36,335 nucleotides of DNA from Aquabacterium commune (GTDB lineage Bacteria > Pseudomonadota > Gammaproteobacteria > Burkholderiales > Burkholderiaceae_C): positions 227,669 to 264,003 of the forward strand of contig NZ_SNXW01000007.1 of assembly GCF_004362855.1 (NCBI RefSeq), written 5' to 3'. Shown here in pieces: positions 17,788 to 27,416 of the stretch. The notes under the pieces were generated by a model. It was not told where the DNA came from, ran no database searches, and saw only the letters and a list, made by a program, of their open reading frames with translations. Each line of letters starts with the position of its first letter. Positions within the stretch are counted from its first letter, which is position 1. A program made the position numbers and the translations under genes.

Positions 17788-18133
17788 TCAGACGTCAACT
17801 TGCCCGCCGAGGCTGAGCAATCGAATCGAGCAGGCTTGTTACCGACCTTCACGTTCGTGAAATCGGCAGCCGCCGTCAGCTTGGTCTGTGGCGCGACCTC
17901 GTACTCGAGGGCCACACCGAAATAGGGAGGGTTGCTGTTGTAGTTCTGGCTGAAGCGGGGGCCACTCAAGCGCGCCTCGGCACGGCTGTCCAGCATGGCC
18001 AAGCCGAAGCGCTCGATCACCCACAACTCATGCATCACGGCACCGCGCAGGACCACTGGGCACTGGCGGCGCCGGTCAACACCAACAGCAGGGCGGCTAT
18101 GGCAGCCAGCTTCGAGCTTCGAGATGCGCTCAC
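17788..18133 (-). pseudogene. degenerate beta-barrel paralogue (deletion plus frameshifts)
   Basis: A remnant of the same barrel family. From a GTG at 18133 with GGGAG 6 nt upstream it encodes a good signal peptide (SKLAAIAALLLVLTGAASAQ), then hits a stop near 18029. In another frame the sequence continues as ERFGLAMLDSR, YFGVALEYEVAPQTKLTAAADFTNVKV, which aligns with RVGLAMLKSK and YLGLGAEYALNKQLRLTVGADFTDAKV of the intact neighbour. The ending SIRLLSLGGQVDV and a stop (17788-17790) are in a third frame, matching VRLLSAGVQYAF. About 75-90 residues of the barrel between the signal peptide and these strands are missing. At least one internal deletion and two frameshifts are therefore visible. 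Confidence 0.8.
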
Positions 18134-18330
18134 CTTTGACTCCCAATTTTTCTTGAAGTTCACTCTAACGATCAGCAACATTTCCGTCAGCCCCCAATCT
18201 CGCGGGGTGTTGCGCGCGCGCAGCAGGCCATTTGGCCGATACCACGCACGACGCAGTGACGTCGCAAACACCGATGCGGCGCTGCGCGACTGGGGCAGTC
18301 AGGCCCTGATCACGACGCTTCCCGGGCATG

Positions 18331-18356
18331 AAAAGGCCTTCCGTGGAGGGCCTTTG
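18331..18356 (-). terminator. intrinsic terminator after the third barrel paralogue
   Basis: On the minus strand AAAGGCC, a short loop and GGCCTTT are followed by a T-run, just after the stop of the gene at 18375. Confidence 0.65.
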
Positions 18357-18374
18357 GCTTGAGCGCGCAACCGA

Positions 18375-18919
18375 TCAGAAGCCGTATTGCAAGCCCACGG
18401 TGACCAGACGCACAGAGCCAGACTCGCCATCGAGCTCGGTCTTGCTGAAGTGGGCCACGGCAAAGCCCTTGACGTTCTTGACCAAGGCGACCTCGGCTGC
18501 AGCGCCGAAATAGACCTGCGGGGTGCTGGAATTGCTCGTGCCCACCAGTGTCGCAGCGTTCACTGCGCCCTTGGCTTCGACGGTGACCAGGCCCGGCCGC
18601 CCGACGACGGTCACGCGCTTGTAGACCTCTGCACGGCCAGCCACGCCCACACCTATCGCGGTGGACTTGAGCGAGGCGCTGCCACCGGGGCCCTTGCGCG
18701 TCGCTTTGCCGAAGTTGAAGTAGGTGCCTTCCAAGGCCAGCACGGGGGTGATCTGGTAGCCGACGTAGCCCTTGCCGCCCGTGTCGGTCTTGTCACAGAG
18801 CACAACGTCAGAGCAGTCGAGCTTGAGGCGGGCTTGGCCCATGCCTCCACCCAAGTACAGCTGTGCAGAGGCAACGGACATCATGGCGGTTAGCAAACCC
18901 GCCACAGCGATTTTTTCAC
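18375..18919 (-). pseudogene. beta-barrel paralogue, apparently off-frame at its start codon
   Basis: The reading frame encodes a barrel related to the gene at 17167 (QLYLGGGMGQARLKLDCSD, CDKTDTG, LALEGTYFNFGKA, VRLVTVGLQYGF). Its upstream part reads CEKIAVAGLLTAMMSVASA, clearly a signal peptide lacking a start. A GTG at 18919 with AGGG upstream sits exactly where a start is expected but is one base out of frame. One extra A in the following run of six A's would give a start-KKIAVAGLLTAMMSVASA-Q product parallel to the intact paralogue. The only in-frame ATGs (18884, 18881) would remove most of the signal peptide. It is a recent frameshift, a slippage-controlled gene or a base-calling error. 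Confidence 0.7.
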
Positions 18920-19027
18920 AGAAACGCCCTGATGCGAGACAAAACGGCGCGATCCACCGCGGGGGAAATGCAGCAGCTTTGTGAGACAGCGACAGAGGGG
19001 GATTCCCAAGCTTGGGTGCGGGGAGGC

Positions 19028-19978
19028 TCAGGGCTGGGCCAGGAAGGACTGCAGCGCAGCGGCGGTCACGGCCGGGTCTTCCTCGTGCGGCACATGGCCC
19101 AGGGTGTCGAACACCACCAGGCGGCTGCCGGCGATGTCGCGCTGGAAATGATCGGCGTTGTCGGGCGGGATGAGTCGGTCCTGGCCGCCCCACAGGATGA
19201 GCGTGGGCTGCTTGACCGAGGCGATTTGCCCTGCGTATTGGCCGCCCGGGCTTTGGCGGAAGCGCTCGCCCAAGGCGTGGCGGTTGCCCGCGCGCAGGGT
19301 CAGCTCGAAGTAACGGTCGATCAGTTCAGGGGTGACTTTGGCCGGGTCACCGTACACGTTGCGCACGCTGGATTCGATCATGCTGCGTGGCAAGACGTTC
19401 TCCATCGCCGGGCGCAGCCATGGGATTTGCGCGACCTTGAAGCCGATCGGCACAGACGTCGGGTCGTAGGGGTAGCCGGCCGCATCGACCAGCACCAGCT
19501 TGCTCACGCGCGCGGGGTGGTCCACCGCCAGCTTCCAAGCCAGACCGCCACCGAAGGAGTTGCCCGCCACGACGGCCTGCTGCACGCCCAGCTTGTCCAT
19601 CAAGGCGGCCACGAATTCGACGTAGCGCGTGAGTTGGTAGTCACCATCGGGCATGGGTCCGGTCAGGCCGAAGCCAGGCAGGTCCATGCGGATGACGCGG
19701 CGCTGGCCCCTCAAGGCCTCGGCCCAGCCGTCCCAGGTGTGCAGGCTGGCCGAGGTGCCGTGCAACAGCACGATGGGCTGGGGGTCGTTGCGCGGGCCTT
19801 CGTCGCGCAGGTGCACCTGCATGCCCATGAGGGCCACGAACTGCGATGGCGGTGGCGCCCAACGGGCCTTGAGGCTGTCCACGTCGCGGTCGGGCGCCCA
19901 GGCCTGGGCCACGCCGACGCCCACCAACACCACCAAGGCGAGCAAGAGCCCGCCCAGCACCTTCAACGCTGTCTTCAT
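19028..19978 (-). CDS. alpha/beta hydrolase with N-terminal signal anchor
   Basis: A 316-residue alpha/beta-hydrolase-fold protein. An N-terminal hydrophobic segment (about 5-25, LKVLGGLLLALVVLVGVGVA) is a signal peptide or membrane anchor, so it acts outside the cytoplasm or at the membrane. The oxyanion region is LLHGTSAS, the nucleophile elbow GNSFGG, the acid is likely the Asp in GGQDRLIP and the histidine is in LGHVPHEEDP. It has the general look of the MhpC/epoxide-hydrolase-like family; the substrate is not predictable. The ATG at 19978 has GGGAG upstream. It is followed on the same strand by nothing until the barrel array and lies 110 bp after the histidine phosphatase gene. Confidence 0.88.
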   Translation of the reverse strand: MKTALKVLGGLLLALVVLVGVGVAQAWAPDRDVDSLKARWAPPPSQFVALMGMQVHLRDEGPRNDPQPIVLLHGTSASLHTWDGWAEALRGQRRVIRMDLPGFGLTGPMPDGDYQLTRYVEFVAALMDKLGVQQAVVAGNSFGGGLAWKLAVDHPARVSKLVLVDAAGYPYDPTSVPIGFKVAQIPWLRPAMENVLPRSMIESSVRNVYGDPAKVTPELIDRYFELTLRAGNRHALGERFRQSPGGQYAGQIASVKQPTLILWGGQDRLIPPDNADHFQRDIAGSRLVVFDTLGHVPHEEDPAVTAAALQSFLAQP

Positions 19979-20088
19979 CCTTGTCTCCCTCGCTCGTTGA
20001 GCCCACGGCCCGCATGTGACCATGGCATTGTGCGGGACGCGCGCTGGCGTGCCCAGCCGCAGTGCTCGGCCAGATCGACCGGCACAGA

Positions 20089-20781
20089 TCAGCGGTAGCT
20101 CAACAGGGGAGGATTCGCGCCTTCGACGTGGCCATGCTCGTTGATGGACACCAAATGCAGCCCGTCCCGGCCCACCAAAATCTTCGTGATGCCGGCGTTG
20201 GCCAGCGTCCAGTTGATGGTGAAGGCCTGGGTGTCGTGCAGGCCCAGCAGGTGGGCGCAGACCACGCTGATGAAGCCGCCCGAGGTGAACACCACGGCCT
20301 GCCCCTTGGCCGGCGTGAGCTGGACCAGCTCGTCCAGCGTGGACACGCAGCGCAGCTTGAACACCGACCAGGGCTCGCTGTACTCGGCATCGTGGTTGCC
20401 ACCGACCCAGCGCGAAACGGCATCCTGGAAGAAGGTCTGGAAGGCGCGGCGCGGGTCACCGCTGGCGGCCATCTCGGACATCATAGCGGCCTTGTCGGCA
20501 TAGCGTGGCTGGGCCACCTCGATGACGTTCTCGTGGTCGAACTCGTTGACGCCGGCGTGGATGCGCATCTGCACGTCCAGCGCCATGGCCGCCAAAGCCG
20601 CGCGGGCGGTGTCCTGGTGGCGCTGCATGGTGCCGCTGACCACCACCTCCGGGCTCACGCCACGGGCCTTCAGCGCCTGCCCGACGGCATGGCCCTGTTG
20701 GTGGCCCAGGGCCGAGAGCTCGTCGTAGTTCTGGCTGCCAAACGACGCCTGGCCATGGCGGATGAGGTAGAGCGCGCCCAT
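20089..20781 (-). CDS. histidine phosphatase (phosphoglycerate mutase-like) family protein
   Basis: A 230-residue branch-1 histidine phosphatase. The phosphoacceptor motif LIRHGQASFGSQNYDELSALG is at residues 5-25 with catalytic His8. A second conserved patch around SPEVVVSGTMQRHQDTA supplies the arginine, and VVFTSGGFISVV replaces the usual VSHGG near the C-terminus, so the second catalytic histidine is not in its usual context. Substrate unknown; it is not a glycolytic mutase by sequence. It begins 11 bp after the acyl-CoA dehydrogenase stop, so the two are probably co-transcribed and may share a pathway. Confidence 0.85.
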   Translation of the reverse strand: MGALYLIRHGQASFGSQNYDELSALGHQQGHAVGQALKARGVSPEVVVSGTMQRHQDTARAALAAMALDVQMRIHAGVNEFDHENVIEVAQPRYADKAAMMSEMAASGDPRRAFQTFFQDAVSRWVGGNHDAEYSEPWSVFKLRCVSTLDELVQLTPAKGQAVVFTSGGFISVVCAHLLGLHDTQAFTINWTLANAGITKILVGRDGLHLVSINEHGHVEGANPPLLSYR

Positions 20782-20792
20782 GGCCCGGCCCC

Positions 20793-22022
<1,230 letters not shown>

Positions 22023-22086
22023 GGGGGTCTCCTGGGTGGGATGAGGCTGTCTGCCTTCGGTCCGTGGATGCTACGCCGCCGTCACC

Positions 22087-22116
22087 CTTGCATCAAATGA
22101 TGAATTTTCATCGCAA
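22087..22116. promoter_or_regulatory. dyad symmetry upstream of the acyl-CoA dehydrogenase gene
   Basis: GATGAA-TT-TTCATC (22099-22112) sits in an AT-rich patch between the LysR gene and the dehydrogenase start. It is loosely flanked by CTTGC (left) and GCAAG (right). It is a candidate operator for the adjacent LysR protein; I could not define clean -35/-10 hexamers around it. Confidence 0.35.
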
Positions 22117-22125
22117 GTCATGCAT

Positions 22126-23064
22126 TCAGCGCATGGCCTGGCGCGCGCCTGCGGCCACGCTGTCGCGCATCCAGCGGTGCACCGGGTCGGCTTCGCGGTC
22201 GGCGTGCCAGTACATCCAGATGCCGATGGGCGGCACCGGCACGGGCAGCTCGCGCAAGGTCAGCGGCAAGGCCCGGGTGAGCTGCTCGGCGTAGGTGCGC
22301 GGCAGCGTGAGCAAGGCATCGCTGGCCACCACCACATTGGCGGCCGCGAAGTAGTGCTGGCAACGCAAAATGACCTCGCGCTCCCCCAGCCCCTGTGCGG
22401 CCCACACGGCCTGCAAGGGGTCGGGCTGGTCGGGCTGCAAGGTCACCATCACGTGCTGCTGGGCGAAATAGCTGGGCACGTCCAGCGGCCCCTGCAGCGG
22501 GTGGTCACGCCGCACCAGCACGGCGAGGTCCTCGTCGGCGAGGTGCTCGCCACGGATGCGGCCAGCCACGCGGCGCTGCCGGTCGATGACCAGGTCCACC
22601 TCGCCCAGCGTCAGGCTGCGCTCCAGCGCGTCGCGCGGCACCCGCACGCTGGCCAGTTTCACGTGCGGGGCCACGCGGCCCAGGCTGGCCATCAAGGGCG
22701 GCAAGGTGATGGCTTCGAGCACATCGCGCATGCCCAGGCGCAGGGTCATGTTCAGCGTCAACGGGTCGAAGGTGTCGGCCTGGCCCATGAGCGACTGCAG
22801 GCCGCGCAGGTGGGCCTGCACTTCACCGATGACGCGGCGGGTCAGCTCGGTCGGCACCATCTGGTTGCCCTGGCGCACGAACAGCGGGTCGCCCCACAGG
22901 CGGCGCAGGCGTGCCAGCGCGTGGCTCACGGCGGGCTGGCTGAGGTGCAGGTGGCGGGCCGCGCCCGAGATGCCGCCGTGCTCATAGACGGCGTCCATCA
23001 CGCGGAACAGGTTGAGGTCCAGGCGGGCCGCTGCACCGGACGTCTTGAAAGCAGGCATGACCAT
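22126..23064 (-). CDS. LysR family transcriptional regulator (NodD/LinR-like)
   Basis: A 312-residue LysR-type regulator. The N-terminal HTH reads LDLNLFRVMDAVYEHGGISGAARHLHLSQPAVSHALARLRRL, followed by FVRQGNQMVPT, typical of the NodD/LinR/PA0218 group. The effector domain covers about residues 105-300. Start ATG 23064 or 23058; the frame is open further but the protein family begins at the LDLNLF helix. It is upstream of the acyl-CoA dehydrogenase on the same strand and divergent from corA. Control of the dehydrogenase-phosphatase pair is the likely job, inferred from position. Confidence 0.9.
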   Translation of the reverse strand: MVMPAFKTSGAAARLDLNLFRVMDAVYEHGGISGAARHLHLSQPAVSHALARLRRLWGDPLFVRQGNQMVPTELTRRVIGEVQAHLRGLQSLMGQADTFDPLTLNMTLRLGMRDVLEAITLPPLMASLGRVAPHVKLASVRVPRDALERSLTLGEVDLVIDRQRRVAGRIRGEHLADEDLAVLVRRDHPLQGPLDVPSYFAQQHVMVTLQPDQPDPLQAVWAAQGLGEREVILRCQHYFAAANVVVASDALLTLPRTYAEQLTRALPLTLRELPVPVPPIGIWMYWHADREADPVHRWMRDSVAAGARQAMR

Positions 23065-23465
23065 GGGCCGAGACCTTACACCGAGCCCGCGGCCTTCCTT
23101 TCCGCTCACCGTCCATGTCTGCCTCAGCAGGCCGTGGTTTTTGCACTCGCAGCACCCCCACCCGAGGCGCACAGGGCGAGCGCGCGTCATAATGACGCCT
23201 TGCCGCCAAAGCGGCGCACACATGGAGCGTTCACCTTGGACAGTCACCCTCGGTGACCGCCCACTCCAGCCAACCGGCGCCAGGGCCCGGCTCGATGCCA
23301 GCCCCGCGCACCGGATGCGGCCAGCCCCTCAGCTTGCACTGCATGCACTGAGCGCGGGCCGGCCTTGCGGGAGGGGGCGGCACACCCAACACCACCCCTC
23401 ACCGACATCCGTGCACCCCGGGCGCCATCGCATCAGTCCCGCGGCATGCACGTGCTGGAGACCCC
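23065..23465 (+). promoter_or_regulatory. corA upstream region with palindrome and long stem-loop
   Basis: This 401-bp divergent gap holds no convincing gene. Two structures stand out. First, a perfect dyad GCGTCAT-A-ATGACGC (23184-23198) that contains a CATAAT -10-like hexamer. Second, a long hairpin at 23319-23364, built from GGCC/GGCC, GCCC/GGGC, CTCAG/CTGAG and an inner TGCA/TGCA pairing, about 100 nt before the corA start. If corA is transcribed from near 23200, the hairpin would be in its leader RNA. No Mg-riboswitch consensus was recognised and no short leader peptide with a stop was found before corA. Confidence 0.4.
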
Positions 23466-24428
23466 ATGCTCAACGTTTTCACGCTGGCCAACGGCCGCCT
23501 GTTCCAGGAAGAAATCGACAGCCTCGATGAGCTCACGCCCGTGAGCCCGATCTGGGTGGACCTGGAAGACCCCACGCCCGAGGAAAAGGGCTGGATCGCC
23601 GTGCGCTTCGGCCTCGTCATCCCCGGCGACATCATCGACGACGACCTGGAAGAGTCGGCCCGCTTCTACGAAGAAGACGATGCCGTGCACATCCGCTCCG
23701 ACTTCCTGATCGACGACGACGACACCCCGCGCAACGTCCGCGTGGCCTTCATCCTGCACCACAACGTGCTGTTCTCGATCCACCGCGAGGACCTGCCCGT
23801 CTTCCGCCTGCTGCGCATGCGCGCGCGCCGCATCCCGGCCCTGATCGAAGACGCCAAGGACGTGCTGCTCAAGCTCTACGACGCCGACGCCGAATACTCC
23901 GCCGACACGCTGGAGAACATCTACGACGAGCTGGAAAAAGTCAGCAAGCGCGTGTTGCAGGACGAAGTCAACGATGCCGCCGCCGCCGAGGCGCTGGCGG
24001 CCATCGCCCGCCAGGAAGACTTGAACGGCCGCATCCGCCGCAACGTCATGGACACGCGCCGCGCACTGAGTTTCATGATGCGCGCGCGCATGCTCAACAC
24101 CGACCAGTTCGAAGAGGCCCGGCAAATTCTGCGCGACATCGACTCGCTCGACTCGCACACCGCCTTCCTCTTCGACAAGATCAACTTCCTGATGGACGCC
24201 ACGGTGGGCTTCATCAACATCAACCAGAACAAGATCATCAAGATCTTCTCGGTGGCCTCGGTCGCGCTGCTGCCGCCCACCCTGGTGGCCAGCGTCTATG
24301 GCATGAACCTGAAGTTCCCTGAGATGGAATGGCTGGGAGCCTGGGGCTACCCCTACACCGTGGCCTTGATGGTGTGCACCGCCCTGGTGCCCATGTGGTA
24401 CTTCAAACGCCGCGGCTGGCTGAGCTGA
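23466..24428 (+). CDS. corA: CorA family magnesium/cobalt transporter
   Basis: A 320-residue CorA channel. A large cytoplasmic alpha/beta domain with many acidic residues (GDIIDDDLEESARFYEEDD) is followed by the long stalk helix and two C-terminal transmembrane helices. The signature YGMN (about residues 278-281) follows the first helix and the second ends at WYFKRRGWLS, as in typical CorA. It works as a pentamer in the inner membrane and takes up Mg2+. It has the canonical length. The MFS transporter gene starts 24 bp after its stop, so the two may be co-transcribed. Confidence 0.94.
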   Translation: MLNVFTLANGRLFQEEIDSLDELTPVSPIWVDLEDPTPEEKGWIAVRFGLVIPGDIIDDDLEESARFYEEDDAVHIRSDFLIDDDDTPRNVRVAFILHHNVLFSIHREDLPVFRLLRMRARRIPALIEDAKDVLLKLYDADAEYSADTLENIYDELEKVSKRVLQDEVNDAAAAEALAAIARQEDLNGRIRRNVMDTRRALSFMMRARMLNTDQFEEARQILRDIDSLDSHTAFLFDKINFLMDATVGFININQNKIIKIFSVASVALLPPTLVASVYGMNLKFPEMEWLGAWGYPYTVALMVCTALVPMWYFKRRGWLS

Positions 24429-24451
24429 CACCCAGGCGCCGCCCCTGCCCG

Positions 24452-25636
24452 ATGCCCCTTCGCCCGCCGGTCCCGCCGTCCCTCCTTGCCCTCCCTGATG
24501 GCCTGTGGCGCGTCATGCTGGGCACCACCTGCGTGGTGCTGGCCTTCAGCCTGCTCAACCCGGTGCTGGCCGTGCGCCTGCAGATGGGCGGCAGCAGCAG
24601 CACGGCCATCGGCCTGTTCGCCACACTGCCCTTCCTGAGCGTGGCCTTGCTGGTGCCGCTGGTGCCGCGGCTGTTCGCGCGCATCGGCGTGGGCCAGGCC
24701 TACCGGTTGGGCCTGCTGCTGGAGCTCATCGCGTGCCTGGGCTACCTGCTGACGGACGATTACCGCCTGTGGTGCGCCCTCGGCCTGATGGCCGGCCTGG
24801 GCGCCGCCGCCGCCTGGAACGCCACCGAGGCCCTGATCGCGCACAACGTACCGGCCACGCACCGCGGCCGCCTGACCGGCATGTACCAGGCGCTGTTGGG
24901 GGCCGCCATGGCGGTGGGGCCGATGCTGCCCGGCGTGCTCGGGCTGGGCCCGCAGGAGGCCAATCTGGTGGCCGCAGGGGGCCTGGCGCTGGGACTGGTG
25001 CTGACACTCGCGCCCAGTGTGGCGCGACTCAAAGCCATGCACGACGGCCACGTGCCCATGGGCCTGGTGGCGGCCTGGCGCTTTCGCCCGACGCTGGCAT
25101 GGGCCGCGGTGGTGGGGGGCGTTTTCGAGGTGGGCCTGGGCTCCATCACCACGGCCTACGGTGCACAGATCGGGCTGGACCTGGGCCGCGCCACCTCCAT
25201 CGCAGGGGCCTTGGGTCTGGGCAGCTTCGCGCTGCAATACCCCATCGGCTGGCTGGCCGACCACCTGCCGCCTCGCCGCCTGTTCGCCGCGGGCGCGGGC
25301 CTGTTGGTGCTCAGCGCCCTGGCTTTCGTGGAAGCCGCCCAACACCCGGCGCTGCTGTGGGTCTGCGCCGGCCTGTGGGGCGGCGTGGGCGGCGCGCTCT
25401 ACACGCTGAGCATGATCCGCGTGGCCCATGATTTCGCCGACAGTTCGGCCCTGGCCGGCACCTCGGCCATGATCGCGGGCTACACCGTGGGTGGCGCGCT
25501 GGGCCCCATCGTCAGCGGCTGGGTGTTCGACCACCTCGGCGTGGGTGGTCAGGGCATGTGGCTGGCGCTGCTCGCCTTCAGCCTGCTGCTGATGCAGACA
25601 CGACCCGCGACGCCTGGATCTGCCACCACTGGCTGA
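24452..25636 (+). CDS. major facilitator superfamily transporter
   Basis: A 394-residue membrane protein with about 12 hydrophobic helices and MFS features: the loop after helix 2 (PRLFARIGVGQAYRLG), the helix 4-5 region (HRGRLTGMYQALLGAAMAVGP) and the pseudo-repeat in the second half (GWLADHLPPRRLFAAGAG). It looks like the sugar/drug efflux branch (YfcJ/YhhS-type), substrate unknown. The ATG at 24452 is 24 bp after corA. Its last 59 bp overlap, on the opposite strand, the end of the histidine kinase gene. Confidence 0.87.
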   Translation: MPLRPPVPPSLLALPDGLWRVMLGTTCVVLAFSLLNPVLAVRLQMGGSSSTAIGLFATLPFLSVALLVPLVPRLFARIGVGQAYRLGLLLELIACLGYLLTDDYRLWCALGLMAGLGAAAAWNATEALIAHNVPATHRGRLTGMYQALLGAAMAVGPMLPGVLGLGPQEANLVAAGGLALGLVLTLAPSVARLKAMHDGHVPMGLVAAWRFRPTLAWAAVVGGVFEVGLGSITTAYGAQIGLDLGRATSIAGALGLGSFALQYPIGWLADHLPPRRLFAAGAGLLVLSALAFVEAAQHPALLWVCAGLWGGVGGALYTLSMIRVAHDFADSSALAGTSAMIAGYTVGGALGPIVSGWVFDHLGVGGQGMWLALLAFSLLLMQTRPATPGSATTG

Positions 25637-27416
25637 GCAAGGCCGCGTGCAGCTGCTCGGCCGGCACCGGTTTGTGCAGCAATTGCAGGCCGCTGGCGTG
25701 GGCTTCGCGCAAGCGTTCGGGCGCCGTGTCACCCGTGATGATCAGGGCTCCGATCTCCTGCCCCGAGTCCAGCCGCACCACCTCGCGCACCGCGGCAATG
25801 GCCTGCACGCCCGTGCGGTGTTCACGCAGGCGGTAGTCGGCCACCACGAGGTGCGGCGTGAACACGTCCAGGCGTCCCAGCGCTTCGTCAAGCGTGCACA
25901 CCGACTCGCAGCGGCAGCCCCAGGCCGTCAGCAAATCGTTCATCGCCGCCAGCACGGCCTCGTCGTCCTCGATCAGCAGCACGCGCAGACCCTTGAGGTC
26001 GCCCTGTGGCGCCACGCGGCGCTCGTCCATCACGGCTTGCTGGCTCAGGGGCAGCGTCAGGCGGAACACCGATCCCCGCCCTGGGCGCGACACCAGGCTG
26101 ACCGACACGCCCATGGCCCGCGCCAGCCCTTCCACGATGGCCAGCCCCAGGCCCAGGCCCTTGCGGCGGTCGCGCTCCGGGTTGCCCAGCTGGTGGAACT
26201 CCCGGAAGATGTCGCGGTGCTGGTGCTCCGGGATGCCGATGCCGCTGTCCCAAACCTCCACCACCACGCGGTCGCCACGCCGACGGCAGCCCAGCAGCAC
26301 GGCGCCCTGCTCGGTGTAGCGCACGGCATTGACCAACAGGTTGCGCAGCACCATTTCCACCAGTGCGGGGTCGGCATGGGCCACCAGCTGGGTGTCGCGC
26401 AAGCGGAAGGCCACGCCCTTGCTTTCGGCCACGGGGGCCATCTCCCGTTCGAGCTTGTGGCACAGCGGCTGCAGCGTGAAGCTGCGCGGCTGCGGCTTGA
26501 CGACCCCGGCATCCACCTTGGAGAAATCCAGCAAGGTGTTGAGCATCTCGTTGGCCACCTCGTTCGACACCCGCACCTGCCGCATCAGGTGCTGCTGGCG
26601 CTCGTTGAGACCGGCCCGCGACAGCGCCCCGAGGTACAGGCCCGCCGCGTGCAAAGGCTGTCGCAGATCGTGGCTGGCCGAGGCCAGGAACACGGTTTTC
26701 GCGCGGTTGGCATCCTCGGCCTCCACAAGGGCCTGCTCCACCAGTTGGCGGGCCTCCAGCGAGCGTTGGGTCTGGTCGCGCAAGCGTTGCACCAGGCCTT
26801 CGTTTTCGAAGCGCAGCTCGATGGAGCGCAGCGCGATGCGCGAGGCATGGAAGGAGTACACCGTCATCGCCCAGAGGTAAGCGATGCCGCCCAGCCCCAA
26901 GGCCGTGTTGACCATGCCCTCGGCACGCAGCAAGCCGATGAGCACCGGCACGATGCAGGTGAGCCAGTAGGTCATGGCCAGCGGCCAGGATGGCCCGAAC
27001 AGCGCCAGCCCCGCCGAGCCCAGGCCAGCCACCATGCCCACGACGAGGTTGGTGGAATCCGGCAAGCCAGAGCGGATGAAGCACAGCCCCAGCACGCCCC
27101 ACGCGCCGCCATTGAAGGCCCACACCACGCGCATGACCCGGGCGTAACGCAAGGGCTCGAAACCGGGACTGCCCGGGCGCGGCAGCAGGCGCCTCGTGGC
27201 CATGCCGGCCACACACAGCACCCCCGTCATCAGCGCCCATGCCCAGATGCGCGCATCGCCCACCGTGAACTGGTAGGCCACGGCCGTGAGCAGCGCCACC
27301 ATCAGCGAGGTGACAAAGGCCGTGTTCATGCCCCGGTCCAGCAGCTCCATCTGGGCCGCCAGCAGGCGTGGCGGGTCGAAGCGGAAGACCCGGTGCAGGG
27401 GCGGCCAGAAGGTCAT
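25578..27416 (-). CDS. hybrid sensor histidine kinase
   Basis: A 612-residue hybrid kinase. About six membrane helices lie between residues 30 and 190 with little periplasmic loop, so sensing is probably within the membrane. A coiled coil (195-240) leads to the HisKA H-box SASHDLRQPLHAAG (H249), the HATPase N-box LRNLLVNAVRYTEQ (about 358-370), WDSGIGIP (389-396) and GLGLGLAIV (420-428). A C-terminal receiver (about 476-600) has acidic ED (483-485) and phosphoacceptor D527. The architecture suits a phosphorelay with feedback from its own receiver. The start overlaps the response regulator stop by 4 bp and its 3' end overlaps the MFS gene. Confidence 0.92.
   Translation of the reverse strand: MTFWPPLHRVFRFDPPRLLAAQMELLDRGMNTAFVTSLMVALLTAVAYQFTVGDARIWAWALMTGVLCVAGMATRRLLPRPGSPGFEPLRYARVMRVVWAFNGGAWGVLGLCFIRSGLPDSTNLVVGMVAGLGSAGLALFGPSWPLAMTYWLTCIVPVLIGLLRAEGMVNTALGLGGIAYLWAMTVYSFHASRIALRSIELRFENEGLVQRLRDQTQRSLEARQLVEQALVEAEDANRAKTVFLASASHDLRQPLHAAGLYLGALSRAGLNERQQHLMRQVRVSNEVANEMLNTLLDFSKVDAGVVKPQPRSFTLQPLCHKLEREMAPVAESKGVAFRLRDTQLVAHADPALVEMVLRNLLVNAVRYTEQGAVLLGCRRRGDRVVVEVWDSGIGIPEHQHRDIFREFHQLGNPERDRRKGLGLGLAIVEGLARAMGVSVSLVSRPGRGSVFRLTLPLSQQAVMDERRVAPQGDLKGLRVLLIEDDEAVLAAMNDLLTAWGCRCESVCTLDEALGRLDVFTPHLVVADYRLREHRTGVQAIAAVREVVRLDSGQEIGALIITGDTAPERLREAHASGLQLLHKPVPAEQLHAALLSQWWQIQASRVVSASAAG

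Noticed and set aside
17721..18146. A single 141-codon protein on the minus strand
   Set aside because: Only its central part resembles the barrel family; its beginning and end are out-of-frame readings of the remnant gene's signal peptide and last strand, so it is better described as a pseudogene.
23222..23530. Possible CorL-like leader peptide before corA
   Set aside because: The only frame with an ATG in this stretch runs without a stop through the hairpin and into corA out of frame, and its composition is Pro/Arg-rich noise.
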